Source: Sphaerochaetaceae bacterium
GTDB lineage: Bacteria; Spirochaetota; Spirochaetia; Sphaerochaetales; Sphaerochaetaceae
Reading direction: 5' to 3'
NCBI GenBank assembly: GCA_028532765.1
Contig: JAQQAR010000056.1
Span: 1 to 55,597, forward strand
Length of the DNA: 55,597 nt
Below the pieces are notes generated by a model that made no database searches, was not told where the DNA came from, and saw nothing but the letters and a program-made list of their open reading frames with translations. Positions 24,671 to 32,700 of this stretch are shown one piece after another; the stretch's first letter is position 1; the number at the start of each line of letters is the position of its first letter. The position numbers and the translations under genes were made by a program.

Positions 24671-25344
24671 AGCTCCAACAGAGTCTTCTCCCCGAAAACA
24701 GATTTCCAATCCTTGGAAAAGTCATCAACTGCCTGGCTGATGGAAGGCATCGCCAGTCCGGTTGAAAGCAGCTCTGGACGGACCGTGCACACACCGGCCC
24801 CATTGGCGTAGGCACTGGTTACCTCACTGATATTCCTGAAACTTGCAGCGAGGACCTGGGTTGTACTGGTATTCGTCCAAAGGAATCCAGACAGTTCCTT
24901 GATTACCCTTTTTGCATCAATATCCAGATTGAGCATCCGATCATAGAATACTGCAATATAGCGGGCTCCACTGAGCATGGCCAGAATGCCTTGCATGGTG
25001 GAGAACACGGTCGTCCCGGTGACAGCAATCCCTTCTGAGGTAAGTTGTTTGATCACCTTTAAGCCACACTCGGTAACAGGAACGGCAATACAGGTTTTCT
25101 CACCAAGCTGAGAGACTAGATAATGGGCCTCCTTGATCATGGTGGACTCATCACAACCCATGACCTGGATATGCAATTCCCGCTCTTCCCCGATCATCTC
25201 CCTGATACGTCTCAAGTGGGAGAGAACGGCACCTCCTTCAATGGTGCTGAGCATGGTGGGGTTGGTGGTTACCCCTTTGATGGGGTAATGCTCCAGAGCA
25301 TGTGCAATTGCCGAAAGGTCGGCGCTATCGAGTAGTAGATCCAT
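24667..25344 (-). CDS. Transaldolase/fructose-6-phosphate-aldolase-like protein lacking the catalytic Lys
   Basis: 225 residues, closely alignable over its length to fructose-6-phosphate aldolase (FSA/TalC). It keeps LLLDSAD at the N-terminus, GVTTNP (~24-29), IQVMG (~60), GTTVFSTMQG (~107-116), the DRM Arg and LAASF (~160). However, the strand that normally reads K-[IV]-P-V-T has Ala87-Val-Pro-Val-Thr; the Schiff-base lysine (Lys85 in E. coli FSA) is absent, and the codon is GCC. It therefore cannot work as a normal class-I aldolase and may have a new or binding role. The ATG at 25344 follows AGGAGA. It is convergent with the kinase and divergent from an AraC gene. Confidence 0.85.
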   Translation of the reverse strand: MDLLLDSADLSAIAHALEHYPIKGVTTNPTMLSTIEGGAVLSHLRRIREMIGEERELHIQVMGCDESTMIKEAHYLVSQLGEKTCIAVPVTECGLKVIKQLTSEGIAVTGTTVFSTMQGILAMLSGARYIAVFYDRMLNLDIDAKRVIKELSGFLWTNTSTTQVLAASFRNISEVTSAYANGAGVCTVRPELLSTGLAMPSISQAVDDFSKDWKSVFGEKTLLEL

Positions 25345-25413
25345 AACTTGGTTTCTCCTCACGACAAGTGTGCCATACAAGGCCAATGAGAACAACTATC
25401 CAAGCGGTAGTTC

Positions 25414-25442
25414 TTGACAAAGCCTGCAGGATGCACAACCAT
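25414..25442 (+). promoter_or_regulatory. Candidate promoter of the AraC gene (leaderless geometry)
   Basis: A perfect TTGACA (25414-25419), a 17-base spacer and a poor -10, AACCAT (25437-25442), followed by exactly six bases and the ATG at 25449. The -10 matches consensus at only three positions, so this is tentative. Confidence 0.4.
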
Positions 25443-25448
25443 TTTGCT

Positions 25449-26312
25449 ATGATTGATTCCATCTTGTCAGACACCTCGTACTTTTGGGAACCTACCATGC
25501 AGTTGAAGGTCATCAAGCGTGATCCGGAAATTCCTTACCGGTTGCACAGCCATGAGTTCAATGAATTGGTATTCGTGGTAAGTGGGCGTGGGATAAATTT
25601 CACCAAGAGCGAACAGCAACCACTCCAAGAGGGATCGATTTTCTTCATCCCACCTGGTGTTGAACACGGGTATAAGGATGTGGAGAACCTGGTGCTCTAC
25701 AACATCATCTATGCAAGAAACCTACTGGGAAGAAAGTTTCTCGACCTGCCATCCCTTCCAGGCTATTGCTCCATCTTCATGGAAACCCAGAAAGTACCCT
25801 ATCTCTTGCTCTCCCCCTCCCAAACTGCTGAACTCATTCCCTTGATCCAGATGATGGAGAAGGAAGCCGATGACCAGAGTTATGGCTCTGGGTCCAGACC
25901 TCTGGCACTCGCATATCTGATTGAGTTGATCATCTCACTCTCCCGTATCTGGGACCAGACCCCACGAGAGACCAACCAGGGAACACGAAGACTCTGGGAG
26001 GTCATCTCCTATATGGATCAGCGTCTCGATACAAATCTCTCAACTGAAGATTTGGTAGAGGTGGCAAATATGAGTACGAGTACCTTGAACCGGCTCTTCA
26101 AGCAGAGTACCGGGCTCTCCCCCATTGAGTTCCATATCCATAAGCGTGTTGCACACGCCTGTACCCTTATCCAGAAACGTGGACTTTCCATGTCACAGAT
26201 AAGTGAGGCGTGTGGTTTCAAGGATCCGAACTACTTCAGCAGGCAATTCAGGAAGGTCATGGGCATGAGCCCGAAACAGTACCAGCGTATTTTCACCAGC
26301 CGTTTCACCTAA
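25449..26312 (+). CDS. AraC-family transcriptional regulator (RhaS/RhaR-like)
   Basis: 287 residues: a cupin sensor domain (~15-150; HSHEFNELVFVVSGRG, FFIPPGVEHGY) followed by two helix-turn-helix motifs (~195-285; LSTEDLVEVANMSTSTLNRLFKQ and MSQISEACGFKDPNYFSRQF). Family members are sugar-responsive activators. The start is uncertain: I chose the ATG at 25449 because homologues begin about 15 residues before the R-x-P-x-x-P-x-x-H-S-H stretch. A frame from 25368 and an ATG at 25497 are alternatives. No good ribosome-binding site precedes any of them. The gene diverges from the transaldolase-like gene and converges on the glyoxalase gene. Confidence 0.87.
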   Translation: MIDSILSDTSYFWEPTMQLKVIKRDPEIPYRLHSHEFNELVFVVSGRGINFTKSEQQPLQEGSIFFIPPGVEHGYKDVENLVLYNIIYARNLLGRKFLDLPSLPGYCSIFMETQKVPYLLLSPSQTAELIPLIQMMEKEADDQSYGSGSRPLALAYLIELIISLSRIWDQTPRETNQGTRRLWEVISYMDQRLDTNLSTEDLVEVANMSTSTLNRLFKQSTGLSPIEFHIHKRVAHACTLIQKRGLSMSQISEACGFKDPNYFSRQFRKVMGMSPKQYQRIFTSRFT

Positions 26313-26315
26313 AAC

Positions 26316-26690
26316 CTATTTTTTCTCAGGAACGATTTCAATCCAGTACCCATCAGGATCAACGATGAAGTAGATTCCCATCTGCTTGTTCTCATAAATG
26401 ATACAATCCATTGCACGGTGTTTCTCCCGAGCACCTTCCAGATCGTCGGTCTCGAATGCAAGATGGAATTCGTTGTCTCCAAGGTTGTAGGAATCCTTCT
26501 CCCAGTTCTTCAACCAAGTAAGCTCGAGTTGGTGCTTCGAAGATCCATCTCCTAGGAAAACCAGGATAAAAGAACCATCCGAAGCTTCCTTTCTCCGCAC
26601 TTCCACAAGCCCTAGAGCCTCTTTATAGAAAGCAAGGGATTTATCAAGATCCATAACATTGAAATTATTATGAGCGAAATGAAACTGCAT
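26316..26690 (-). CDS. VOC-family glyoxalase I-like protein
   Basis: 124-residue vicinal-oxygen-chelate protein resembling lactoylglutathione lyases of anaerobes: HNNFNVMDLDKSLAFYKEALG at the N-terminus, HQLELTW (~57), DNEFHLAFETDD (~75) and a final DPDGYWIEIVPEK with the metal Glu. It would isomerise a thiol-methylglyoxal adduct or act on a related small substrate. The ATG at 26690 has GGAGG six bases upstream and shares one base with the stop of the upstream MBL gene (TAATG), so the two are coupled. Confidence 0.9.
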   Translation of the reverse strand: MQFHFAHNNFNVMDLDKSLAFYKEALGLVEVRRKEASDGSFILVFLGDGSSKHQLELTWLKNWEKDSYNLGDNEFHLAFETDDLEGAREKHRAMDCIIYENKQMGIYFIVDPDGYWIEIVPEKK

Positions 26691-27370
26691 TATATCCTCC
26701 ATGTTTGTGGGACCGTATCCAGAAGAATTACTTCCTTGACACGATCTCCGAGCTCTTTCTGTAATGTACTGCTTACTGAATAATCTTCCCACATATGCAT
26801 GGGAACAAGCGTGTCTACAGACACTGTCTGAACCAAATCTTTTGCCCCTAGGCTGTAATAAGTACCTAAGCGTGGATCGACGGGTACGAAAGCAAGATCC
26901 AGATGAGAAGGAAGAAGAGCCAACTCCTTATGGTAGTTATCGGCCATCTCCTCATTGTACTGCTTACTCTCCCCTTCCCAGTGCCAATGGTTCAGGTCAC
27001 CGGCAAAATAGAGGGTTTTTCCCTCAACCTCCACAACAAAGGCCACCCCTTCATCAGTACTCTTGAGTGTCTTGACTACAAGGCCTTCTACGATATCCTC
27101 CTCATACGGGCCCATCGGGTTGATGGTACAGGAAAAGGGGATATCTGTTGGAGGAATATCGGAGGAGAGAAAGAAAACGGTATGCCCCTTCCGGTCTGCG
27201 AGCGAAAAGATGGACGAGTCATAGTGGTCGGCATGCCGATGACTGGCAAATACCATCAACGGCTTGGTGACAGAAGGAAGGCTCACTGCACCTTTGGTGT
27301 AATCAAAAAGCAGGAGATACGCATCCGTTTCCACTAAGAAGGCACTGTGCCCAAGGAATGTACAATTCAT
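26690..27370 (-). CDS. MBL-fold metallohydrolase
   Basis: 226 residues. The metallo-beta-lactamase motif HxHxDH is intact as SHRHADHYD (~46-54), with a further Asp in FAGDLNHWHWEG (~128) and a late His in MHMWEDY (~185), enough for a dinuclear metal site. It is UlaG/YcbL-like in size; a thioester or lactone hydrolase such as glyoxalase II would fit its coupling to the glyoxalase I-like gene, but that is inference. The ATG at 27370 has no ribosome-binding site and lies six bases after a weak -10 behind a perfect -35, suggesting a leaderless transcript. Confidence 0.88.
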   Translation of the reverse strand: MNCTFLGHSAFLVETDAYLLLFDYTKGAVSLPSVTKPLMVFASHRHADHYDSSIFSLADRKGHTVFFLSSDIPPTDIPFSCTINPMGPYEEDIVEGLVVKTLKSTDEGVAFVVEVEGKTLYFAGDLNHWHWEGESKQYNEEMADNYHKELALLPSHLDLAFVPVDPRLGTYYSLGAKDLVQTVSVDTLVPMHMWEDYSVSSTLQKELGDRVKEVILLDTVPQTWRI

Positions 27371-27376
27371 AGTATA

Positions 27377-27405
27377 ACCATGGACCAATTGCTGGTTGCT
27401 GTCAA
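27377..27405 (-). promoter_or_regulatory. Candidate promoter of the MBL-VOC pair
   Basis: On the minus strand a perfect TTGACA (complement of 27400-27405), a 17-base spacer and a weak CATGGT -10 (complement of 27377-27382), then six bases to the ATG at 27370. This is the same spacing as other SD-less genes in the window. Confidence 0.4.
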
Positions 27406-27450
27406 GCAAGGCAAAGCTGTGGTATAGTGAGTTATGCGGAGGATTGTTGT

Positions 27451-28224
27451 ATGAAAATCATGATTCTTGATGCAAATGAAACAATACTTGCCTCGAGCAG
27501 GAAAAGTGGATATGGAGTCTCCCTGGTCTATAAAGAAGCCTACGAGGAAGGAGACCAAGTCGTTCTGGAAGTAGATGAACCTGGTATCTATCTCATACAA
27601 CTTGATGAGACATTGGGTACCCACCCCATCTATCTTGAGAAGGAGGCTAGCTTCACCATCCCTGTATCAGAGGTCAAGCGTACCTGTTATAGCCCATATG
27701 CCTTCCAAGGACAGAGACATCTCCTTACACTCAGCCATGTAGACAGTCTCCCCCGCAGGAATCTTGCATGCAATCCATATGATCATCATGAGACGAAAGG
27801 GCTCTTCCCCCATGCAAGCGCCAACGTTGAAACCCGCGGAGAGATGGTCTTTGCTGCCAGGAATGCCATCGATGGCATCTTTGCCAATGAGTATCATGGA
27901 GAATATCCATGGACAAGCTGGGGGATCAACCAAGACCCGAAAGCAGAGCTCCATATTGATTTCGGAAGACCGGTTATCATAGACGAGGTTCGTCTCACCC
28001 TTAGGGCAGACTGGCCACATGACAGCTGGTGGAGCGATGCAACGCTGATCGACAGCGATGGGGATATCACCCACCTCTCTCTGGAGAAATCTTCCTTGCC
28101 CCAGCGATTTCCTGTTCAGCAGAAAACCATTACCTGCCTTACACTCTGCAACCTGAAAAAGGCTGATGATCCCTCCCCATTTCCAGCACTTACCCAGATA
28201 GAAGTGTATGGGACAGAAGGATAA
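27451..28224 (+). CDS. Hypothetical protein with F5/8 type C-like carbohydrate-binding domain
   Basis: 257 residues, not assignable to a named family. The second half (~125-255) resembles a discoidin/F5/8 type C beta-sandwich: ARNAIDGIFANEYHGEYPWTSWGI, a strand AELHIDFGRPVIIDEVRLTLR, and a closing ALTQIEVYG. The first ~75 residues form a separate small beta-rich domain (LEVDEPGIYLIQLDE). No signal peptide or membrane segment is present, which is unusual for a domain normally found outside the cell. GGAGG precedes the ATG. It diverges from the MBL gene. Confidence 0.75.
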   Translation: MKIMILDANETILASSRKSGYGVSLVYKEAYEEGDQVVLEVDEPGIYLIQLDETLGTHPIYLEKEASFTIPVSEVKRTCYSPYAFQGQRHLLTLSHVDSLPRRNLACNPYDHHETKGLFPHASANVETRGEMVFAARNAIDGIFANEYHGEYPWTSWGINQDPKAELHIDFGRPVIIDEVRLTLRADWPHDSWWSDATLIDSDGDITHLSLEKSSLPQRFPVQQKTITCLTLCNLKKADDPSPFPALTQIEVYGTEG

Positions 28225-28330
28225 ACAGGATTTCATTTTGCCAAAAGGACATATGAGATTCTCTTAACTGTTAGAATGCAGATTCACTATACGTGTGTGC
28301 TTATGACGGGAAAATGTCAAAACTTAAATG

Positions 28331-29404
28331 TCAACGAATCCTCACCGCTTTCTCTTCTGCCTCGATTGCCAATTCAATCGCCCTGAAGGTGTGTTCTTGT
28401 TTCATTGCCGTCTCTGTGCGCTCCAGGCTATCCCTGATCAAACGACCGAAATACGGAAACCCAACTTTTCCACCCACGCGAAACTGCTTTTCACCCTCTC
28501 CATCTACCAGAATCACATGATCGCCCTCTTTGGAGAAGGCCACATCGATGTATTTTCTTAATTCAATGTATCCTTTGGTTCCCACGATGAACATACGCCC
28601 ATCCCCCCAGGTGCCCAATCCATCGGGAGTGTACCAATCGAGGGAGAAGTAGCAAGGAACTCCATTGCTTGTGGTAAAGCAGGCATCTCCATAGTCTTCC
28701 AAGCCTGGATGCTCCCGATGGTAGAGATTCCCCACCCTGCTGGAGATCAAAGTGGCGTCCTCCGCGCCACTGAACTGCAGGATCTGTTCGAGTTGATGAC
28801 TCCCGATATCTACCAGGATACCCCCATACTTTTCCTTTTCAAAGAACCAGTCTGGACGGCTTTTTGCTGAAAGACGATGAGGTCCCCAACCACGAATTGA
28901 GACAATATCACCTATTGCTCCATCTCTCAGCAGTTTTTCAGCGTAGACAGCCGCTTCAACATGGAGCCGTTCGCTGTAGTAGACAAACCACTTGCGACCA
29001 GTCTCTGCAACCTTTCTTCGAGCCTCGGCTACCTGCTCCTGGGTGGTGAAGGGAGGTTTGTCAGAGAAGTAATCCTTCCCATGATCAAGCACATCCAGTC
29101 CCAAGGGACCGCGGCTTGAGGGAATTGCGGCACTGGCGATCAAATGAACTGATGGATTCTTGAGCACCTCCTCTTTGGAAGCTGCCTGCTTCGCTGATGG
29201 GAACTTTTCCTGGAAGGATGCTACTTTCTTTGCATCTGGGTCATACACAAAGGCAATATCAGCCCCTGCTTCAAATAACCCATTACACATCCCATAGATA
29301 TGGCCATGATCAAGCCCTATAACCCCAACAACGAACTCCCCCTGCTTACAAACCGGTTGGGGCTTTCCCTCTGGGGCATATTGCTGTCCATCCATCTTAT
29401 TCAT
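28331..29404 (-). CDS. Gfo/Idh/MocA-family oxidoreductase
   Basis: 357 residues. The NAD(P) fold begins after a ~22-residue N-terminal extension (VVGVIGLDHGHIYGM, with GxxxxH in place of the usual GxGxxG). The family EKP motif is altered to SDKPPF (~113). The C-terminal substrate domain includes GGILVDIGSHQLEQIL (~195-210), with the conserved His. It would act on a sugar or inositol-type polyol. AAGGAG precedes the ATG. It lies 11 bases after a second, diverged family member with which it forms an operon. Confidence 0.9.
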   Translation of the reverse strand: MNKMDGQQYAPEGKPQPVCKQGEFVVGVIGLDHGHIYGMCNGLFEAGADIAFVYDPDAKKVASFQEKFPSAKQAASKEEVLKNPSVHLIASAAIPSSRGPLGLDVLDHGKDYFSDKPPFTTQEQVAEARRKVAETGRKWFVYYSERLHVEAAVYAEKLLRDGAIGDIVSIRGWGPHRLSAKSRPDWFFEKEKYGGILVDIGSHQLEQILQFSGAEDATLISSRVGNLYHREHPGLEDYGDACFTTSNGVPCYFSLDWYTPDGLGTWGDGRMFIVGTKGYIELRKYIDVAFSKEGDHVILVDGEGEKQFRVGGKVGFPYFGRLIRDSLERTETAMKQEHTFRAIELAIEAEEKAVRIR

Positions 29405-29415
29405 GATTGAACTCC

Positions 29416-30582
29416 TTACTTTCCCATCGTCCCTAGGCTGATCTCGCCAGACTCCTCAAGATTCTCTACTGAATTAAGCTTTTTGTTGTACCGCACCAAC
29501 CTTGCACGCATTCCCTCAGTGGTATAGAAAGGATCATCCTTTGCAAGAGGCAATGAGACGCTCGTATGCTCGGTTGCAGATTTGTACATTGCACTAATCA
29601 GCTGTACAGATTTTCTTCCCTCTTCTCCTGTTACCAGTGGTTCTGTGTCATGCATCACTGCTTGGAGAACATTCTCCAACTGTGCTTCATGCCCTTCCGT
29701 TTTAAGCGAAGGAAGCGACTCATATAATGCATTCAGTTCCACTTCAGTCTCAGGATTGGGCTGGATAAACCCATTAGGCAACTGCTTGGCTGATTTCACA
29801 TACCAAGGAATACCAACTGAGGCTTTCTCAGTGGCAAGGAAGAACTCCTGTTTCTCATCATGATCGACCAGGCAGGAATTTACCTCAGCCATCATATTCG
29901 GGTAAGAAAGGATTGAGAGGGAGACATCCTCAACCTCACTATTGCTATGCCCCACATTGTTCATGACCGACACTACCTGTTCAGGCACCCCTATAAGCCA
30001 TTGGAGCATATCGATCTGGTGCACAGCATGGTTGAGCGTACAACCCCCACCTTCCTTTTCATACGTCCCACGCCACCAGAGGTCGTAATAGGCAGATCCG
30101 CGCCACCACATCGAGTTCACTCGGGCCAGGAGCACCCTGCCTAATACGCCTTCATCCAAGAGCTGTTTCACACGCATGGCAGCAGTTTTGAATCGATTCT
30201 GGCTGATAACCGAGAGAATCTTACCACTTCTCTTCTGGGCCTCGATCATCTGGTCACAATCAGCAAGGGAAGGAGCCATCGGTTTCTCAACGATGACATG
30301 CTTTCCTGCTTCCAGAAAAGCAACCGTAACCTGGCAATGCAGGCTAGGAGGTAAGCAGAGCGATACGAGGTGAATGTCATCACGAGCTAGAAGTTCATGA
30401 TAGTCCTTGGTTATGGCAACTGAACCACTGAGATCATAGGTTTGTGCCAATGTTTCTGCCTTCGACGGATAGGTATCGCAGAGAGCCCTTACCTCACAGA
30501 GATTCCCCAACGCAAGCAACCCCTTCACGTGTGCTTTTGCAATGCCACCAGAGCCAATGATGGCTACACCAATTTTATCCAT
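29416..30582 (-). CDS. Gfo/Idh/MocA-family oxidoreductase
   Basis: 388 residues. It has a clear nucleotide motif GVAIIGSGGIAKAH (~5-18), the catalytic EKPMA (~95), and GGGCTLNHAVHQIDMLQWL (~175-193) containing the conserved D/H pair. It probably oxidises a sugar or inositol derivative with NAD. The ATG at 30582 is preceded by AGGGGCGAG; an upstream in-frame start lacks support. It is the first gene of a two-gene operon. Its leader contains an inverted repeat at 30607-30636. Confidence 0.92.
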   Translation of the reverse strand: MDKIGVAIIGSGGIAKAHVKGLLALGNLCEVRALCDTYPSKAETLAQTYDLSGSVAITKDYHELLARDDIHLVSLCLPPSLHCQVTVAFLEAGKHVIVEKPMAPSLADCDQMIEAQKRSGKILSVISQNRFKTAAMRVKQLLDEGVLGRVLLARVNSMWWRGSAYYDLWWRGTYEKEGGGCTLNHAVHQIDMLQWLIGVPEQVVSVMNNVGHSNSEVEDVSLSILSYPNMMAEVNSCLVDHDEKQEFFLATEKASVGIPWYVKSAKQLPNGFIQPNPETEVELNALYESLPSLKTEGHEAQLENVLQAVMHDTEPLVTGEEGRKSVQLISAMYKSATEHTSVSLPLAKDDPFYTTEGMRARLVRYNKKLNSVENLEESGEISLGTMGK

Positions 30583-30606
30583 ATGCTCGCCCCTTTCTCC
30601 TAACAC

Positions 30607-30636
30607 AATATGATCTCTTTCTGGAAATGAGATATT
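30607..30636 (-). promoter_or_regulatory. Inverted repeat upstream of the Gfo/Idh/MocA pair
   Basis: AATATGATCTC and GAGATATT form an imperfect inverted repeat (one bulge) between the tetR stop and the dehydrogenase start. It could be an operator or mRNA hairpin; there is no U tract for termination. Confidence 0.3.
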
Positions 30637-30660
30637 ACAACACCCTAAGATGCTGAGGAA

Positions 30661-31272
30661 TCATTTATTGGCCAACAAAGCAGGAATCAACAAATTCCTG
30701 CAATAGGACAATCCCTCTTCAACCAAGTCAAATCCTGCTGAGCTGATGTTCCAGTCCAGAAAGAGCCCCCTGATGGCCCTATTGAAAAGCACCGCAAGGT
30801 AGGAGCTCTCCCTGTCCTTCCTGAACTCACCTGATCTCTGTCCTTCCTCAATGATGCTTCTGATGAAGGTATGCCAGAATCGGGACTGGTCGGTAATGAC
30901 CTTGGTGGAACCCTCGTTGCTCACCTGGTTGGCATAGAGTACTTTCAGCATCTCAACCCCGATAACATCACGCACATAGGTAAGCTGCAACTCCGTGAAT
31001 TTCAGAAGCTTGAGCGCTGCATCCTTCTCTCTGGACACTTCACCCTCGATACTTCGGTAGTAGGCATCGATGGCCCAGAACTCCTGTACAATGATATCGC
31101 TCTTCGTGGAGAAGTAGGTATAGAAACTTCCCTTTGCAGTACCTGCATAGTTGGTTATCTGCTGGATGGAGACCTGGTTGAACCCCTTTTGCTTGAAGAG
31201 CGTCAGGGCACTCTCGAATATCAAGCGCTTGGTTGCCTCAGCTTTGCTTGTCCCCTTTGATTTCTTGGCCAT
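30661..31272 (-). CDS. TetR-family transcriptional regulator
   Basis: 203 residues with an N-terminal TetR helix-turn-helix (~13-60; KRLIFESALTLFKQKGFNQVSIQQIT, GSFYTYFSTKSDI) and an all-helical ligand-binding domain. It is the last gene of the etfB-etfA-glcD-tetR operon (nine bases after glcD, AAGGAAGG before the ATG). A compound array of GGTCAA half-sites over the operon promoter is its likely binding site, giving autoregulated control, perhaps by lactate or an acyl-CoA. Confidence 0.92.
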   Translation of the reverse strand: MAKKSKGTSKAEATKRLIFESALTLFKQKGFNQVSIQQITNYAGTAKGSFYTYFSTKSDIIVQEFWAIDAYYRSIEGEVSREKDAALKLLKFTELQLTYVRDVIGVEMLKVLYANQVSNEGSTKVITDQSRFWHTFIRSIIEEGQRSGEFRKDRESSYLAVLFNRAIRGLFLDWNISSAGFDLVEEGLSYCRNLLIPALLANK

Positions 31273-31281
31273 TACCCTTCC

Positions 31282-32700
31282 TTATAGGAGAATCTTCCCA
31301 GGATTCATGATATTCTTTGGGTCAAGCGCCTGCTTGACTGCACACAGCAACTGGTACTCCGCCCCTGGAGTCACGTCCTTGAAGAACGACCTCCTCTTCA
31401 GCCCAATACCATGCTCCCCGCTGATCTTCCCCCCAAGCTCCCCTACGATAAATGCATAGAACTCGGAAAGCAACCGTGGTTCCATCTCCAACCACTCCTC
31501 CATGGAACTTTCGGGATTCTTCACCAGTGTTGCATGAAGGTTACCATCTCCGGCGTGGCCATAACAAGGAATTTTCATGTTGTATTTGCTGGAAAGCTGC
31601 TCAAGACGGGGAATGACCAAAGGAATGGAGCCAATGGGAACAACCACATCTTCCAGGCTCTGAATAGGACTATAGACCTTGATCGCCTCGGCAATATTCC
31701 GCCTGATCGACCAAATCCTCTCCCGATTCGTTGCATCCTCAGCAATATATACCTCCATTGCCTTATGATCGGAACAGAGATCACCAACCTGGATAAGGTC
31801 ATGTTCAACCTGGCTTTCATCAGTGCCGTCAATCTCAATGAGCAACATCGCACCCACTCCCTCCAGTGGCAAACTCTCGTTCAAATAGGAGCAGGACATC
31901 TCAAGGGAACTCCTGTCCATAAACTCAATACTGGTGGGAATGATCCCTTGCTTCATGATCAGGGGAACGACAGAGATAGCATCCTGGGCAGTCCTAAAAG
32001 GAACCAAGAGATTAGAGGCAGAGGTGGGCACGCCAAGGAGTCTGATGGTCGCCTTGGTGATACTCCCAAGGGTCCCCTCCGAACCGATGTACAGCTGCTT
32101 GAGATCATACCCACTGACATCCTTGGTCACCTTTCCTCCCAATTGGACCACTTCCCCCTGGGGAGTGACGACCTCCATACCGAGGATATAGCGCCCGGTT
32201 ACTCCGTATTTCACGGCCTTCCCACCTCCCGCGTTCTCCGCAATATTACCTCCAAGAAAGCATGTCTCCAGACTCATCGGATAGCCGGCGAAAAAAAGCC
32301 CGGTCTGTTTAAGCCGCTCGTTCAGCTCATTGGTTACAATCCCTGCCTCAGCGGTCACGGTTAGGTTTGCCTCATCAATCTCCAGAACCTTGTTCATCTT
32401 CTCAACCGAGAGCACGATTCCCCCATGGATTGGAATCGCACCACCAGAGAGACCAGAGCCTGCACCACGTGGAGTTACCGGTATGGTGTAACGGTCTGCC
32501 AACTTCATGACCTCACTGATCTGCTCAGTAGAGACGGGAGTAAGCACTACCTCCGGCATATGGCTGAACTGCTCCCTGCTGGTCTCGTCATGGCTGTAAT
32601 TTTCTATCCGCTCTGTGTCGGTGAACAGGTTATGCTCCCCTACAATCGCCTTCAGCTCCTCAAGAATGGATGGGGTAATTGCTGTATAGCTGGTATTCAT
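31282..32700 (-). CDS. FAD-binding D-2-hydroxyacid (lactate/glycolate) dehydrogenase, GlcD/LctD type
   Basis: 472 residues: a PCMH-type FAD domain (~35-215; TPVSTEQISEVMKLADRY, PRGAGSGLSGGAIP, GGNIAENAGGGKAVKYG) and an FAD-linked oxidase C-domain (~220-470; YGHAGDGNLHAT, SGEHGIGLKRR, LCAVKQALDPKNIMNPGKI). Its association with etfB and etfA in one operon matches the electron-bifurcating lactate dehydrogenase of Acetobacterium. In that system lactate is oxidised with NAD at the cost of reduced ferredoxin. The start overlaps the etfA stop by four bases (ATGA). Glycolate or another 2-hydroxyacid is possible. Confidence 0.92.
   Translation of the reverse strand: MNTSYTAITPSILEELKAIVGEHNLFTDTERIENYSHDETSREQFSHMPEVVLTPVSTEQISEVMKLADRYTIPVTPRGAGSGLSGGAIPIHGGIVLSVEKMNKVLEIDEANLTVTAEAGIVTNELNERLKQTGLFFAGYPMSLETCFLGGNIAENAGGGKAVKYGVTGRYILGMEVVTPQGEVVQLGGKVTKDVSGYDLKQLYIGSEGTLGSITKATIRLLGVPTSASNLLVPFRTAQDAISVVPLIMKQGIIPTSIEFMDRSSLEMSCSYLNESLPLEGVGAMLLIEIDGTDESQVEHDLIQVGDLCSDHKAMEVYIAEDATNRERIWSIRRNIAEAIKVYSPIQSLEDVVVPIGSIPLVIPRLEQLSSKYNMKIPCYGHAGDGNLHATLVKNPESSMEEWLEMEPRLLSEFYAFIVGELGGKISGEHGIGLKRRSFFKDVTPGAEYQLLCAVKQALDPKNIMNPGKILL

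Noticed and set aside
28225-28330. Possible terminator between the F5/8-like gene and the convergent dehydrogenase.
   Set aside because: No stem longer than about five pairs with a U tract was found in this 106-base gap.
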